NCBI RefSeq assembly: GCF_001552595.1
Contig: NZ_BCRM01000001.1
Span: forward strand, 310,001-374,000
Direction: 5' to 3'
Length of the DNA stretch: 64,000 nt
Source of the DNA: Rhodococcus erythropolis NBRC 15567
GTDB taxonomy: Bacteria; Actinomycetota; Actinomycetes; Mycobacteriales; Mycobacteriaceae
Shown: in pieces, positions 50,990 to 61,569 of the stretch
Layout of the letters: each line of letters opens with the position of its first letter
Position numbering within the stretch: the stretch's first letter is position 1
Notes under the pieces: model-generated
What the model was told of the DNA's origin: nothing
Database searches by the model: none
What the model saw: only the letters and a program-made list of their open reading frames with translations
Position numbers and translations under genes: made by a program

Positions 50990-51021
50990 GGTCAGGACTA
51001 GGCAATTGCCTAGTCCTGACC
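50990..51021. terminator. Perfect 32-bp palindrome, bidirectional terminator
   Basis: GGTCAGGACTAGGCAA is followed directly by its exact complement. It lies between the convergent PhyH gene and pheA1, close to the pheA1 stop, and probably ends both transcripts. Confidence 0.8.
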
Positions 51022-51048
51022 AAGGGTGCAGTGTTCGTGCCGCGTGAG

Positions 51049-52677
51049 CTACCGGTTCTTGAAGAACGAGACGTCGTCGTTGCCGATGAGGTCAGGGACC
51101 GTCCAGCCGTCGAGGTCGTATTCACTCAGACACTGCTCGGCCAGTCCCTTCATGGAACTTGCGTGTCCACGATTCTGGGCTGCGAACAGCAGTTCCGCTT
51201 TGACGTTCTCGTGATTGCCGGAGTAGTTGCGCTCGTAGAGCTCGTGGCGCCCGCCGAACTCGGTGCCGATCGAATCCCACAGAGCCTTCATGACTTTCAC
51301 CCGGTCGACGGCGGTGATGCCGTCCGAACCACGAACGTACTTGTCGAGGTACGGACGCACGTCCGGGCTCTTGAAGTCGAGTGAACTCGAAGGCAGGTAG
51401 ATCAGGCCTGACGCCACGTCCTGTTCGATGATCTCCTTGATCCGCGGGTACCCCTGGATCATGAACATTCGATAGGTGAGGCCGTACTCGAGCTTCGGGA
51501 TCACCGAATCGCCGACCCACTGTTCGGGATCGCGTGCCATCGATTCGGTCAACGACCAGAAGAGGTTTCGCCACCCGATCACCTCGCCGACACGGGTCTG
51601 AACTCCGCGGAAGCCGCCAGCGCCGGTGGCTTCGAGTGCTTTCATCAACAGTCCGGCGATGAAGTCGAGCTTGACGGCCAGGCGAGTGCAGCCCTGAAAG
51701 GTGAAGCGCGGCAGGAAACCCGATTGAGGGAAGAATGCGTTGATCCGGTCGACGTCGCCGTACATGAAGACGTTCTCCCATGGAACCAGCACCTTGTCGA
51801 AGACGAAGATGGTGTCGTTCTCGTCCATGCGGCTCGACAGCGGGTAATCGAACGGACTGCCCATCACCGCAGCATGTTCGGTGTACGAGGTGCGGCAGAT
51901 CAGCTTCACACCCGGAGCGTCCATCGGTACCGTGCAGATCAAGGCGAACTGCTTCTTCTTGATCGGCAGACCGTAGTGAGCGATGAAGTTGTAGTTGGTG
52001 ATCGCCGATCCGGTGGCGACCACCTTGGCACCGCTGACGATCAATCCGGCGTCGGTTTCCTTCTCCACCTTCATGAAGACGTCGCCGACCTCGTCCGGCG
52101 GAAGTTGGCGATCCACCGGGGGATTGATGATCGCGTGGTTCCAGTACAGAACTTTCTCCTGCGACTCGCGGTACCAGCGCTCGGCGTTGTCCTGGAACGG
52201 TGCGTACAACTCCTTGTTGGCGTGGAGGGTTCCCAGGAAACTTGCCTTGTAGTCGGGGGAGCGGCCCATCCAGCCGTAGGTCATACGTGCCCACGTCGCG
52301 ATGGCGTCGCGTTCCTTGAGCAGATCGGCCGACGACGTCGGTGTGCGGAAGAACGGCATGGTGACACCGCCGTTGCCCGTGTCCGTCGGAACCGTCAGGG
52401 CGTCCACGTGCTCGCCCGTGTGCAGAGCGTCGTAAAGCCTTGCGGTCATGCGGATCGGATTCCGGAACGCGGGGTGCGTCGTGACGTCCTTCACGCGATC
52501 ACCGTGAAGCCAGATCTCGCGACCGTCCTGCAGGCTCGAGATGTACTCGTCGCCCGTCATCGGCCGGGTGGCGAAGTTCTTCGTGCGGTTGGCTTCGCTG
52601 TCGGCGGCCGGATTGACCTGTGGCGCTCCGGAATCTGCGGGGTCGACGCCGGTGGGAGGAATTTCGGTGGTCGTCAT
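51049..52677 (-). CDS. pheA1: Phenol 2-monooxygenase, oxygenase component (HpaB family)
   Basis: A 542-residue FADH2-dependent monooxygenase of the HpaB/PheA1 type that hydroxylates phenol to catechol with reduced flavin from PheA2. Signature stretches include [21 protein letters not shown] at the N terminus, [11 protein letters not shown]-like text ([10 protein letters not shown]), and [10 protein letters not shown] near the flavin site. Length and neighbours match the two-component phenol hydroxylase of Rhodococcus. GAAAGG precedes the chosen ATG; an earlier start would add 25 residues of non-HpaB-like sequence. It follows pheA2 by 11 bases. Confidence 0.92.
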   Translation of the reverse strand: MTTTEIPPTGVDPADSGAPQVNPAADSEANRTKNFATRPMTGDEYISSLQDGREIWLHGDRVKDVTTHPAFRNPIRMTARLYDALHTGEHVDALTVPTDTGNGGVTMPFFRTPTSSADLLKERDAIATWARMTYGWMGRSPDYKASFLGTLHANKELYAPFQDNAERWYRESQEKVLYWNHAIINPPVDRQLPPDEVGDVFMKVEKETDAGLIVSGAKVVATGSAITNYNFIAHYGLPIKKKQFALICTVPMDAPGVKLICRTSYTEHAAVMGSPFDYPLSSRMDENDTIFVFDKVLVPWENVFMYGDVDRINAFFPQSGFLPRFTFQGCTRLAVKLDFIAGLLMKALEATGAGGFRGVQTRVGEVIGWRNLFWSLTESMARDPEQWVGDSVIPKLEYGLTYRMFMIQGYPRIKEIIEQDVASGLIYLPSSSLDFKSPDVRPYLDKYVRGSDGITAVDRVKVMKALWDSIGTEFGGRHELYERNYSGNHENVKAELLFAAQNRGHASSMKGLAEQCLSEYDLDGWTVPDLIGNDDVSFFKNR

Positions 52678-52688
52678 GGCAAAGCCTT

Positions 52689-53258
52689 TCAGATCGTTTG
52701 AGGTGCGGGCTGAAGATGAATCGGGGTGAAGGAAGTGGTGGCGTCGAACCATCCGCTGTGGGGGTCGTCCTGACTGCCGTTCCAGACTGTGGTCGACGAG
52801 GTGGCGCCTAGGTCGTGAAAAGTGCTTCGGTAGAACAGAAGCGGATCCTTGCCACTCGACTGCGCATCGACGATCTCACCGATGAAGATGATGTGGTCAC
52901 CACCGTCGTACTCCTTCCACGGGACGCACGAGATGGTTGCTGCGGCGCCGTCGAGCAGGGGAGCGGTCGGTCCGTCGATCCACTTCGGTTCGGTGCGCTG
53001 CGGTCGGCCGGCAAAATGCATGGCCGTGTCCACTTGGTCGGCGGCAAGGATGTTGACGGCAAACGGCGCGTTGCCGAGGTAGCCGCACGCCTTGGACTTG
53101 CGAGTCATCGTGATCTGGCACAGGCGTGGTTCCAGCGAGATTGCCGTGAATGCGGTGACGGTGGCTCCGTGTGGCTGACCGTCGGCGTTGGTGCAGGTGA
53201 TGACGGTGACGCCGCTGGCGAATTGGCCGAAGATGCCTCGAAGCTGATTTTGTTCCAT
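52689..53258 (-). CDS. pheA2: Flavin reductase component of phenol hydroxylase
   Basis: A 189-residue HpaC-type flavin reductase that uses NADH to reduce FAD for PheA1. Hallmarks are [32 protein letters not shown] and the [18 protein letters not shown] segment near residue 60. AAGGAGG precedes the ATG at ideal spacing. It is the first gene of the two-gene operon, divergent from an AraC-type regulator across about 275 bases that must contain both promoters; I could not find a convincing operator there. Confidence 0.92.
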   Translation of the reverse strand: MEQNQLRGIFGQFASGVTVITCTNADGQPHGATVTAFTAISLEPRLCQITMTRKSKACGYLGNAPFAVNILAADQVDTAMHFAGRPQRTEPKWIDGPTAPLLDGAAATISCVPWKEYDGGDHIIFIGEIVDAQSSGKDPLLFYRSTFHDLGATSSTTVWNGSQDDPHSGWFDATTSFTPIHLQPAPQTI

Positions 53259-53533
53259 GACCGGACCTCCTTGTCGGATGGCTGGTGAGTGAGGGTGCCG
53301 CGAAGTGCGGGAGGCGGAGGTGCTGGACGACTCGCGCCGGGAGTGAAGACGAACGTACGGCGAGCGCGGCGTTCGGTCGATCCGTACAGCGCGGTGTCTA
53401 TCCGGATTGCGCACCCGATCGAAGTCTGTATCCGTTTCCTCTTGGAAGTGACCGGGGACACAGTGTTCAATGATGTTCAGCGCTCATGCTCGGCAATGTG
53501 GCTGGTCACGGGTTTGGAAGGTGAAGAAGGGCG

Positions 53534-54472
53534 ATGGTCGACTCCATGATCGGTACAGCTCCCCGCGACTGGGACGAGGCGTGTGATGCGGTTTCGGACG
53601 CCTATTTTCCGCACACGCTCACGCCGTTGTCACGGCACGCGGCCAGCGGAGTCGGGGTGTGCACCGCCGAGTTGGGACCGCTGAGGATCGCTCATATTCG
53701 ATGGGGAGCAGACGTCGCGGTCGAATCCGAGCATCCCGGTGCCTACGGGGTGAACATCCCGCTCTCGGGCGAGCTCGAGTCGGTGTTCGCGGGCTCGCAC
53801 GTGCTCTCGACGGAGGGCGTTGCGACGGTGTGTCCGCCCGACATCACCACAAGAATCACGCGGTGGAGCGCGGACTGCGAAATTGTCGGAGTCCGGATGG
53901 ACCGTCAGTACCTCGACCGCGAGATGGAGAAGGTACTTGGCCGGCCCGGAATGCACTTGCCTGATCAGGTGGATCTTCGGGGAGACGACGGAGCCAGATG
54001 GCTGAAATTTGTTCGCTCACTGTCGGATCAGATCCTCGGCCCGGTCGGCGTGCTGCACAACGAACTGGTGGCAGCTCAGCTCTCCGGTGCCGTGGTCACG
54101 GCATTCGTCCTCGCTGCAATGCCCGAAAGTGAGGACGCGGTGCGACACGCCAGGCCGCGCATCGTCAAGCGGGTGCTCGACGAGATGCACGACGACCCGG
54201 CCCGCGTGTGGACCGCAGCAGAGATGGCCGAGGTGGCGGGCGTCAGCGTACGGAGATTGCAGGAGGGATTTCGGCAGTACGTGGGCCGGAGTCCGTCGGA
54301 ATGCCTGCTCGACATCCGCCTCGAGCGGGTCCACGCAGATCTGGTGGATGCCGACGACTCGACGACGGTCACCGATGTCGCTGTGAGATGGGGTTTTACG
54401 CACACCGGACGATTCGCGTCGTCTTTTCGGCGTAAGTACGGTGTGTTGCCTTCCGAAGTATTGAGAAGTTAG
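53534..54472 (+). CDS. pheR: AraC family activator of phenol hydroxylase genes
   Basis: A 312-residue AraC/XylS protein with an AraC-binding-like N-terminal domain of the type found in aromatic-degradation activators (NIPLSGELESVF, CPPDITTRITRW) and a C-terminal double helix-turn-helix (WTAAEMAEVAGVSVRRLQEGFRQYVG, then VAVRWGFTHTGRFASSFRRKYG). GAAGGTGAAGAAGGGCG precedes the ATG. Its position opposite pheA2-pheA1 matches pheR of Rhodococcus. It ends 4 bases inside the convergent catR gene. Confidence 0.88.
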   Translation: MVDSMIGTAPRDWDEACDAVSDAYFPHTLTPLSRHAASGVGVCTAELGPLRIAHIRWGADVAVESEHPGAYGVNIPLSGELESVFAGSHVLSTEGVATVCPPDITTRITRWSADCEIVGVRMDRQYLDREMEKVLGRPGMHLPDQVDLRGDDGARWLKFVRSLSDQILGPVGVLHNELVAAQLSGAVVTAFVLAAMPESEDAVRHARPRIVKRVLDEMHDDPARVWTAAEMAEVAGVSVRRLQEGFRQYVGRSPSECLLDIRLERVHADLVDADDSTTVTDVAVRWGFTHTGRFASSFRRKYGVLPSEVLRS

Positions 54473-55239
54473 CTCCGGTACCCCATGTCCGCGCTGAGCT
54501 GATTCGCCTTCTCGACGAGGAACGGTGCGACGTCGGTGCGAAAGGCTTCCGGGGTTGTGCGTCCGGCCGAGGTAGAACACGCTGCCACACCGACGACGCT
54601 TCCGCCGGCGTCGCGGACGGGGGCGGCGAGGGAAATCAGGCCGTCTTCCAGTTCCTCGGACGTGAGTGCATAACCCTGCTCGCGCACCACTCGAAGTGCG
54701 GTGTGGAATGCGCCTTCGTCGGTGATCGTGGTGGGTGTGAGGGCGTCGAACGTGGAGTTCGCGATGACTTTGTCGACGATTTCGGTTGGCGCCCAAGCTA
54801 GCAGGGCGCGGCCCATGGAGGTCGCATATGCAGGCACTCTGGTACCGACGCTGACGTTGATGCTCATGATCCGGCGTACGGGTACACGCGCGGCGTAGAC
54901 CACGTCGACGCCGTCGAGCACGCCCAGCGACGCCGACTCGTGAGTGTGTTCTGCGATCTCCAGCAGGCGGGGGAGCGCCGCCTCGGTCAGGGCATGCGAT
55001 GCAGAGAAGTGCTGGCCGATGCTTAGAACGCGCGGGGTGAGCGACCACCGACTGTTGTTGCCGGTGACGTATCCGAGTTTCTGCAGGGTGAGGAGGATAC
55101 GTCGGACCGCGGGGCGGGAGAGGCCCGTTTCGGCGGCAAGATCTGCGAGCGACGGGTTGGGGTTCTTCTCGTCGAAGGCCGTCAGCACAGCGAATCCACG
55201 CTCGATGCTCTGGATGTAATCGCGATCGTTCTCGCTCAC
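54469..55239 (-). CDS. catR: IclR family regulator of the catechol genes
   Basis: A 256-residue IclR-family protein: a winged helix (SLADLAAETGLSRPAVRRILLTLQKLGYV) followed by the GAF-like effector domain with YAARVPVRRIMSINVSVGTRVPAYATSMGRALLA. CatR in rhodococci represses or activates catABC in response to muconate. The GTG start was chosen because AGAGG lies 7 bases before it; an ATG five codons upstream is an alternative. It is divergent from catA, with two palindromes between. Confidence 0.9.
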   Translation of the reverse strand: MSENDRDYIQSIERGFAVLTAFDEKNPNPSLADLAAETGLSRPAVRRILLTLQKLGYVTGNNSRWSLTPRVLSIGQHFSASHALTEAALPRLLEIAEHTHESASLGVLDGVDVVYAARVPVRRIMSINVSVGTRVPAYATSMGRALLAWAPTEIVDKVIANSTFDALTPTTITDEGAFHTALRVVREQGYALTSEELEDGLISLAAPVRDAGGSVVGVAACSTSAGRTTPEAFRTDVAPFLVEKANQLSADMGYRS

Positions 55240-55302
55240 GGAATGACCTCTCATCTGCGGGTATGCCTGATCAGTGCCCTCGAAGGTTGACAAACCTTGT
55301 GA

Positions 55303-56277
<975 letters not shown>

Positions 56278-56306
56278 TCCACAACTGTTCGAAAGAAAGT
56301 GATTTG

Positions 56307-57428
56307 ATGACAGACCTGTCGATCGTCTCCATCGAGACGACCATCCTCGACGTTCCGCTGGTTCGCCCCCACAAGTTCGCCACCACGTCGATGACGGCGC
56401 AGCCGTTGTTGCTGGTCGCGATTCGCACATCCGACGGTGTTATCGGATATGGCGAAGGTGTCGTTCCGGGCGGTCCGTGGTGGGGCGGCGAATCGGTGGA
56501 GACGATGCAGGTCATCATCGAGAAGTACATCGCGCCGGTGGTGGTCGGCAGGCGCGTGGATCAGATCACCGCGATCATGGCCGACATCGAAAAAGTTGTT
56601 GCCAATGCACGATTCGCGAAGGCCGCCGTCGACGTGGCGTTGCACGACGCCTGGGCACGTAGCCTGGGAGTCCCCGTGCACACGCTCCTCGGCGGGGCTT
56701 TCCGCGAGAGTGTCGACGTCACGTGGGCACTGGGTGCTGCGCCGGCGGACGAGATCATCGAAGAAGCTCACGAAAAGCTCGAATCCCGGCTCAATTTCAG
56801 CTTCAAACTGAAAATGGGAGCACTCGACCCGGCGGTCGACGTCGCGCGCATCGTCAGCATCGCGCAGGCGCTCGACGGCCACGCCGGCGTCCGCGTCGAC
56901 GTCAACGCGCGGTGGGATCGTTTCACGGCGCTGCGGTACCTGCCACAACTCGCAGACGGTGGAGTCGAACTGATCGAACAGCCCACTCCGGCAGACCAAA
57001 TCGAGGTCCTCGCCGAACTCAGCAGGCTACTACCGATTCCGATCATGGCCGACGAGAGTGTGCAGACCCCACACGACGCTCTCGAAATCGCCCGCCGGAG
57101 CGCCGCCGATGTCATCGCCCTCAAGACCACCAAGTGTGGTGGCCTCCAGCGCAGCCGCGACATCGTCGCAATTGCCAAGGCCGCCGGTATCGCGTGCCAC
57201 GGTGCGACGTCCATCGAGGGTCCGATCGGTACCGCGGCTTCGTTGCACTTCGCGTGCGCCGAGCCCGGAATCAACTTCGGAACAGAGCTTTTCGGCCCAC
57301 TGCTCTTCAGCGAAGAGTTGCTTCAGGAACCCCTGAAGTATTCCGAGGGTCAGTTGCACCTCCCCGCCGGACCTGGCCTGGGAGTCGAACTCAACATGGA
57401 CGCCGTCAAAACCTGGACCAGGAACTAG
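56307..57428 (+). CDS. catB: Muconate cycloisomerase
   Basis: A 373-residue enolase-superfamily enzyme converting cis,cis-muconate to muconolactone. FKLKMG contains the catalytic KxK lysine, VDVNARWD and LIEQPTP and ADESVQTP carry the metal acids, and LKTTKCGGL the opposite-face Lys. The N-terminal loop (PHKFATTSM) is typical of CatB rather than of O-succinylbenzoate synthase. GAAAGAAAG is the ribosome site. Middle gene of catABC. Confidence 0.94.
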   Translation: MTDLSIVSIETTILDVPLVRPHKFATTSMTAQPLLLVAIRTSDGVIGYGEGVVPGGPWWGGESVETMQVIIEKYIAPVVVGRRVDQITAIMADIEKVVANARFAKAAVDVALHDAWARSLGVPVHTLLGGAFRESVDVTWALGAAPADEIIEEAHEKLESRLNFSFKLKMGALDPAVDVARIVSIAQALDGHAGVRVDVNARWDRFTALRYLPQLADGGVELIEQPTPADQIEVLAELSRLLPIPIMADESVQTPHDALEIARRSAADVIALKTTKCGGLQRSRDIVAIAKAAGIACHGATSIEGPIGTAASLHFACAEPGINFGTELFGPLLFSEELLQEPLKYSEGQLHLPAGPGLGVELNMDAVKTWTRN

Positions 57429-57441
57429 AGGATAGAAGAAC

Positions 57442-57723
57442 ATGGCACTCTTTCACGTTCGAATGGACGTCGATATTCCGCGCGACCTGGATCCGGAAGT
57501 ACGCGCCGATACCGTCGCAACGGAGAAGGCGTACTCGCAAGACCTTCAGCGACAGGGAAAGTGGGTGCATCTGTGGCGAATAGTGGGACAGTTCAGCAAC
57601 ATCAGCATCTTCGACGTCGAGTCGGCTGACGAACTCCATGAGATTCTCTGGAACCTCCCGCTGTTCCCGTACATGACCATCGAGGTCATGCCGTTGACGC
57701 AGCACGGATCTTCGATCAAGTAG
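57442..57723 (+). CDS. catC: Muconolactone delta-isomerase
   Basis: A 93-residue small ferredoxin-like enzyme that isomerises muconolactone to beta-ketoadipate enol-lactone. MALFHVRMDVDIP at the start, LQRQGKWVHLWRIVG and LHEILWNLPLFPYM are family signatures. It follows catB by 13 bases with a GAGGATAG site. The next enzymes (pcaD, pcaIJ, pcaF) are not in this window. Confidence 0.95.
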   Translation: MALFHVRMDVDIPRDLDPEVRADTVATEKAYSQDLQRQGKWVHLWRIVGQFSNISIFDVESADELHEILWNLPLFPYMTIEVMPLTQHGSSIK

Positions 57724-57743
57724 AGCCTGCGCGGGCGGGCGGG

Positions 57744-58373
57744 TCAGCGTATTCCGTCGCGGCGCAATGCGACGGACACTGCGGCAGAGCGGGTATCGAC
57801 GCCGAGCTTGGCGTAGATGTGCCCAAGATGGGTTTTCACCGTCGCTTCGCTGATGAAGAGTGCCTTGCCCAGCTCGCGGTTGGTCATCCCCTCGGCGAGC
57901 AGGCTGAGCAGTTCGGACTCACGGGCGGTGAGCGCTTCCTGCGGGCGCTGCATCTGCTGGACAAGACGAGAGGCCACAGTGGGAGAGAGAACGCTGCGCC
58001 CGGCTACAGCGCCGCGCACCGCGCCGAAGATCTCGTCGGGCGTTGAGTCCTTGAGTAGGTAACCGATGGCACCGGCGTCGACGGCTCGCACGACGTCGGC
58101 GTCGGTGTCATACGTCGTGAAAACCAGTACGGGAACATCGACACCGTCGCTTCGCAAGCGTTTGATCGCTTCTGCACCGTGCATGCCGGTGCCCATGTCC
58201 AGATCCATCATCACCAGATCCGGTGAGGCCGACGGTATCGCCGTGGCCGCCCCCTCACCGGACGATGCTTCGCCGACTACTTCGACGTCCGGCTGAGTGT
58301 TCAGCAGCGCTCTCAGCCCGGCTCGCACGACCAGATGATCGTCGACGAGGAACACGCGAATGGTGGTGGTCAC
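57744..58373 (-). CDS. NarL/FixJ-type response regulator
   Basis: A 209-residue response regulator. The receiver domain has D57 as phosphoacceptor (LVMMDLDMG), the acidic pair DD near residue 11, Thr in VFTTYD and Lys in LLKDST. The C-terminal LuxR-type helix-turn-helix reads LTARESELLSLLAEGMTNRELGKALFISEATVKTHLGHI. It overlaps the sensor kinase gene by 4 bases, so the pair is co-translated. Together with the secreted HbpS-like protein upstream of the kinase it resembles SenR. Confidence 0.9.
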   Translation of the reverse strand: MTTTIRVFLVDDHLVVRAGLRALLNTQPDVEVVGEASSGEGAATAIPSASPDLVMMDLDMGTGMHGAEAIKRLRSDGVDVPVLVFTTYDTDADVVRAVDAGAIGYLLKDSTPDEIFGAVRGAVAGRSVLSPTVASRLVQQMQRPQEALTARESELLSLLAEGMTNRELGKALFISEATVKTHLGHIYAKLGVDTRSAAVSVALRRDGIR

Positions 58374-59554
58374 CGGATCCTCCGTTCGAGAGGGAACTGG
58401 GCCGCGACGACGGTGCCGTCTCCCGGTGCACTTTCCACGGTGAACGATCCGCCGAGCTGTGCGATGCGACTTCGCATCGCACGTAGGCCGTATCCACCGT
58501 ACCGAGAATGGTCGGCGAGCTTTCCCGGATCGAAGCCGACGCCGTCGTCGAAGATGTCCACGGAGACGGAGTCGTCGAGATACGTGATCGTCACGCCCGC
58601 CGTTTCGGCGCGAGCGTGGCGGGCGATGTTGGAGGACGCGCTCGAGACCACTCGCACGATGGCATGAGCTACGTCCGAGGGCAAGATGACGGCTTCACCG
58701 ACGGTGCGGATCCGAACGGTCGGGACGAACTGGCGGGCGGCGGCCACGACCAAGGCGTCGAAGTCGCCCGTACCGCCCTTGGCCGGTGCCAGATCGTGGA
58801 CGAGGTCGCGACTCTGCATCAAGCTCGTTCGGATGTTCTCTGCTGCGGCATCGACATCGGCTCGAGACGGCGAACCCGTTGTATTCCAAGTTTGTTCGGC
58901 TGCCTCGAGTCGTAGAAGAGCGCTCGCCAGTCCCTGAGTAACGGTGTCGTGGATTTCGCGCGCGAGGCGCTCTCGCTCAGCGGCAACGCCGGCAGCACGT
59001 TCGGTATCTGCCAATGCAGATTGCGCTTCTGCTACCTGACGTAGAAGCCGAAGGCGTTCTCGGGCATCTCGTTCCATCTGCCCGTACGCTGCCGCGACCA
59101 GTGCCGCGGTGCACAGAGGTCCGAGCAGTGTCACCAATTCGGCACGACCGGTGACTCGGTAGAACGCGATTCCGGCGAGGACGCCCAGGATCCCGACGAG
59201 GGGGTAGGCGATCTTGCTCGGGTACAGACGAATACAGAGGAAGAGAACGGGGAACGCACACCACGCGAAACTCGGCGCAAGCCAGACCAGCGCTGCCCAG
59301 GTGCTCAGTACCGGCCACATCCACAGTCGTTGGCGAACCACATCTCGCGAAGACACCGTAGCCATGACGGCGTAGAGCAAGGCGAGGACCACGGCCAGGA
59401 CGAGTACCACCCCGAACCGACCGCTGGTCCCGTGGACTGTGACGTACCGGACTCCTGACGTGGACAGCAGTACGAAGAACGACGCGTGGATCGCATACGC
59501 CAACGGGCCGCGCAGGCCGAGTTCGGCGTCGGCGTTCATGGCTCCGTTACTCAT
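58370..59554 (-). CDS. Membrane sensor histidine kinase (NarL/SenS-like)
   Basis: About 394 residues. Five to six hydrophobic segments occupy the first 160 residues, then a coiled linker (ERLRLLRQVAEAQSAL), then the HisKA_3 phosphoacceptor LAREIHDTVTQG (His near residue 202), and a HATPase domain with an N-box (SNIARHARA) and DDGVGFDP. Five TM helices plus a HisKA_3 kinase match SenS of Streptomyces. The start is uncertain: ATG at 59554 has GAGGG directly before it, and an ATG five codons on is also possible. It is divergent from the HbpS-like gene. Confidence 0.86.
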   Translation of the reverse strand: MSNGAMNADAELGLRGPLAYAIHASFFVLLSTSGVRYVTVHGTSGRFGVVLVLAVVLALLYAVMATVSSRDVVRQRLWMWPVLSTWAALVWLAPSFAWCAFPVLFLCIRLYPSKIAYPLVGILGVLAGIAFYRVTGRAELVTLLGPLCTAALVAAAYGQMERDARERLRLLRQVAEAQSALADTERAAGVAAERERLAREIHDTVTQGLASALLRLEAAEQTWNTTGSPSRADVDAAAENIRTSLMQSRDLVHDLAPAKGGTGDFDALVVAAARQFVPTVRIRTVGEAVILPSDVAHAIVRVVSSASSNIARHARAETAGVTITYLDDSVSVDIFDDGVGFDPGKLADHSRYGGYGLRAMRSRIAQLGGSFTVESAPGDGTVVAAQFPLERRIR

Positions 59555-59723
59555 CCCTCGAATATTACGGAGGGCGCCAGGCCGTCGTATCAACCATTCG
59601 GATGATATCTGCACAACCAGACGGGGCACGGTCCGTCACCCGAGCGCCCGATGTGCGCACCCGCGCCGGGACGCGACGCTGTAGTGGACGGTTTCGAACC
59701 ATTCGACTGAAAGTGTGCCCGAC

Positions 59724-60314
59724 ATGAACCACCGCATTTACACACGACTTCCCCGTACGATCGCTGTCGCCATTCCGGTTGTCGCAATCCTTGCCAGCGC
59801 CGCGTGCTCGACCACCGACACACCGGTGGCGAACGCATCGAGCACGACGTCGATTTCTGCCACGCAGCAGCCTGCTGCGACCGGCGATTCGGCGATTGTC
59901 ACTCAGAATCGACTCAGCGCCGACGCAGCAGTGAAGGCTGCTGGTGCGGCCCTGGCGAAATGCCGGGCGGACGGGCTCGGATTTGTCACCGTCTCCGTCG
60001 TCGACCGTGCCGGAAACGTCATCGCTATGGTGCGCGGCGACAACGCAGCCCAGCACACGGTGGAGGCCTCACGTGAGAAGGCTTACACCTCTGCAGCTTT
60101 CGGAGCCGACACCAGTGACCTCTCGCAGCGTACCAAAGGCGAGGGATCAACCATCGCCGACCTCCCCGGCACTCTCTTCCTTGCAGGTGGAGTCACTGTG
60201 AAGGCTGGATCCGCGTCGATCGCCGGCATCGGTGTCGGTGGTGCACCGGACGGAATGCAGGACCAAACGTGTGCTGCCGCAGGTCGTGATGCGATCGCTT
60301 CGTCACTCGGCTGA
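59724..60314 (+). CDS. HbpS/GlcG-like secreted lipoprotein
   Basis: A 196-residue lipoprotein: signal peptide ending in ASAAC (Cys near residue 28), a Ser/Thr-rich linker, and a DUF336 (GlcG/HbpS) domain from about residue 58: LSADAAVKAAGAALAKC, VSVVDRAGNVIAMVRGDNA, SREKAYTSAAFG, LFLAGGVTV, IAGIGVGGAPDGMQDQTCA. HbpS of Streptomyces binds haem at the cell surface and regulates the SenS kinase. The kinase and regulator genes directly opposite make the same role likely here. An in-frame GTG three codons upstream is an alternative start. Confidence 0.84.
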   Translation: MNHRIYTRLPRTIAVAIPVVAILASAACSTTDTPVANASSTTSISATQQPAATGDSAIVTQNRLSADAAVKAAGAALAKCRADGLGFVTVSVVDRAGNVIAMVRGDNAAQHTVEASREKAYTSAAFGADTSDLSQRTKGEGSTIADLPGTLFLAGGVTVKAGSASIAGIGVGGAPDGMQDQTCAAAGRDAIASSLG

Positions 60315-60515
60315 GTGAGCGCATTCAGCGTGCTTCGTGAATTGTGCTTTTCGCCACCTGGATTCGCTCGGCACGACAGTTGTCCGATTGTTGCGATGAC
60401 CTCGACTTTGTAACACCGGAGCCCCCGGAAAGGGACAAACACGTCGACAGTGGAACCGACGATGCACTTACCGAAGCGAGTTTCTTGATGCGCAGTTTCG
60501 GGGAAAGACACAACC

Positions 60516-61511
60516 TTGCAGAGAATCAGATTCAGGTTGCCCGAACGCAATACACGGCGGGCGCGGGTGCTCGTAGCGGCGTTGCTGTCGATCTTCCTCC
60601 TCGGCGGCATGTTCGGTCCGACCGCCGCGAGCGCTACTCCGGCGCACACGGCGCCATGGGGTGGTTACGACGAGTTGTGGGTCCCGTCTTCGATGGGAAA
60701 CATCAAGGTTCAGGTGCAGTGGGCCGCGCGGGGCGGCAACGCCGCGTTGTACCTACTTGACGGTCTTCGCGCGCAAAACGACAGGAATGCTTGGAGTTTC
60801 GAAACCAACGCACTCGATCAGTACCGCAACGACAACATCACGTTGGTGATGCCGGTCGGCGGTGAGTCGAGTTTCTACACGGACTGGTACGCGCCGTCCA
60901 ATTTCAATGCTCAGCCCATAACGTACAGGTGGGAAACATTTCTCACACGCGAGCTTCCGGACTTCCTTGCAGGGTATGGTGTTTCACCAACCAACAATGC
61001 GATCATCGGGTTGTCGATGGGCGGCAGTGCCGCGTTGAACCTGGCGGGGCATCATCGGGATCAGTTCAAGTTCGCGGGCTCGCTGTCCGGCTACATCAAT
61101 ATCTCGGGCCCGGGTATGCGTGAGGCGATCCGCGTAGCCATGTTCGACGCCGGCCGGTACAACGTCGATTCGATGTGGGGCCCGCCGTGGTCATCCGGGT
61201 GGCTTCGCAACGACCCGTTCGTCAACGCGGAATCGCTTCGCGGACTGTCGATGTACATTTCGTCGTCCAACGGCATCCCGGGACCGTACGATCATCCGTC
61301 TGCGCCGATCGATTACTTCCACACGGCGACAGGTATGGGGCTGGAGGCGCTCTCGTGGGTGCACGCGCGTGCATTCGAAATTCGTCTGAAATCCATGGGA
61401 ATCCCAGCGACGTACAGCTTTCCGCCCGCCGGGATTCACTCCTGGCCGTATTGGTCTGCTGAATTGTGGATGGCCAGAGGACAAATCCTCGACACCATGA
61501 ACGCCTGGTGA
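60516..61511 (+). CDS. Secreted mycolyltransferase (antigen 85 / trehalose mycolyltransferase family)
   Basis: A 331-residue secreted alpha/beta hydrolase. The signal peptide ends ASA before TP at residue 40. The catalytic Ser is S167 in GLSMGGSAA; ALYLLDGLRAQND and HSWPYW near the C terminus (His of the triad) are antigen-85 signatures. The enzyme transfers mycolic acids to trehalose or arabinogalactan in the outer mycomembrane. The TTG start is supported by GGGGAAAG. The gene confirms a mycolic-acid organism. A terminator follows. Confidence 0.9.
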   Translation: MQRIRFRLPERNTRRARVLVAALLSIFLLGGMFGPTAASATPAHTAPWGGYDELWVPSSMGNIKVQVQWAARGGNAALYLLDGLRAQNDRNAWSFETNALDQYRNDNITLVMPVGGESSFYTDWYAPSNFNAQPITYRWETFLTRELPDFLAGYGVSPTNNAIIGLSMGGSAALNLAGHHRDQFKFAGSLSGYINISGPGMREAIRVAMFDAGRYNVDSMWGPPWSSGWLRNDPFVNAESLRGLSMYISSSNGIPGPYDHPSAPIDYFHTATGMGLEALSWVHARAFEIRLKSMGIPATYSFPPAGIHSWPYWSAELWMARGQILDTMNAW

Positions 61512-61525
61512 AGCTGTAGTGAGGA

Positions 61526-61563
61526 TCTCTCCGGACTTGCTCTCGATCGAAAGTCCGGAGAGA
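61526..61563. terminator. Bidirectional terminator
   Basis: TCTCTCCGGACTT and AAGTCCGGAGAGA form a perfect 13-bp stem with a 12-base loop, between the convergent mycolyltransferase and alcohol dehydrogenase genes. Confidence 0.85.
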
Positions 61564-61569
61564 ACTCGC

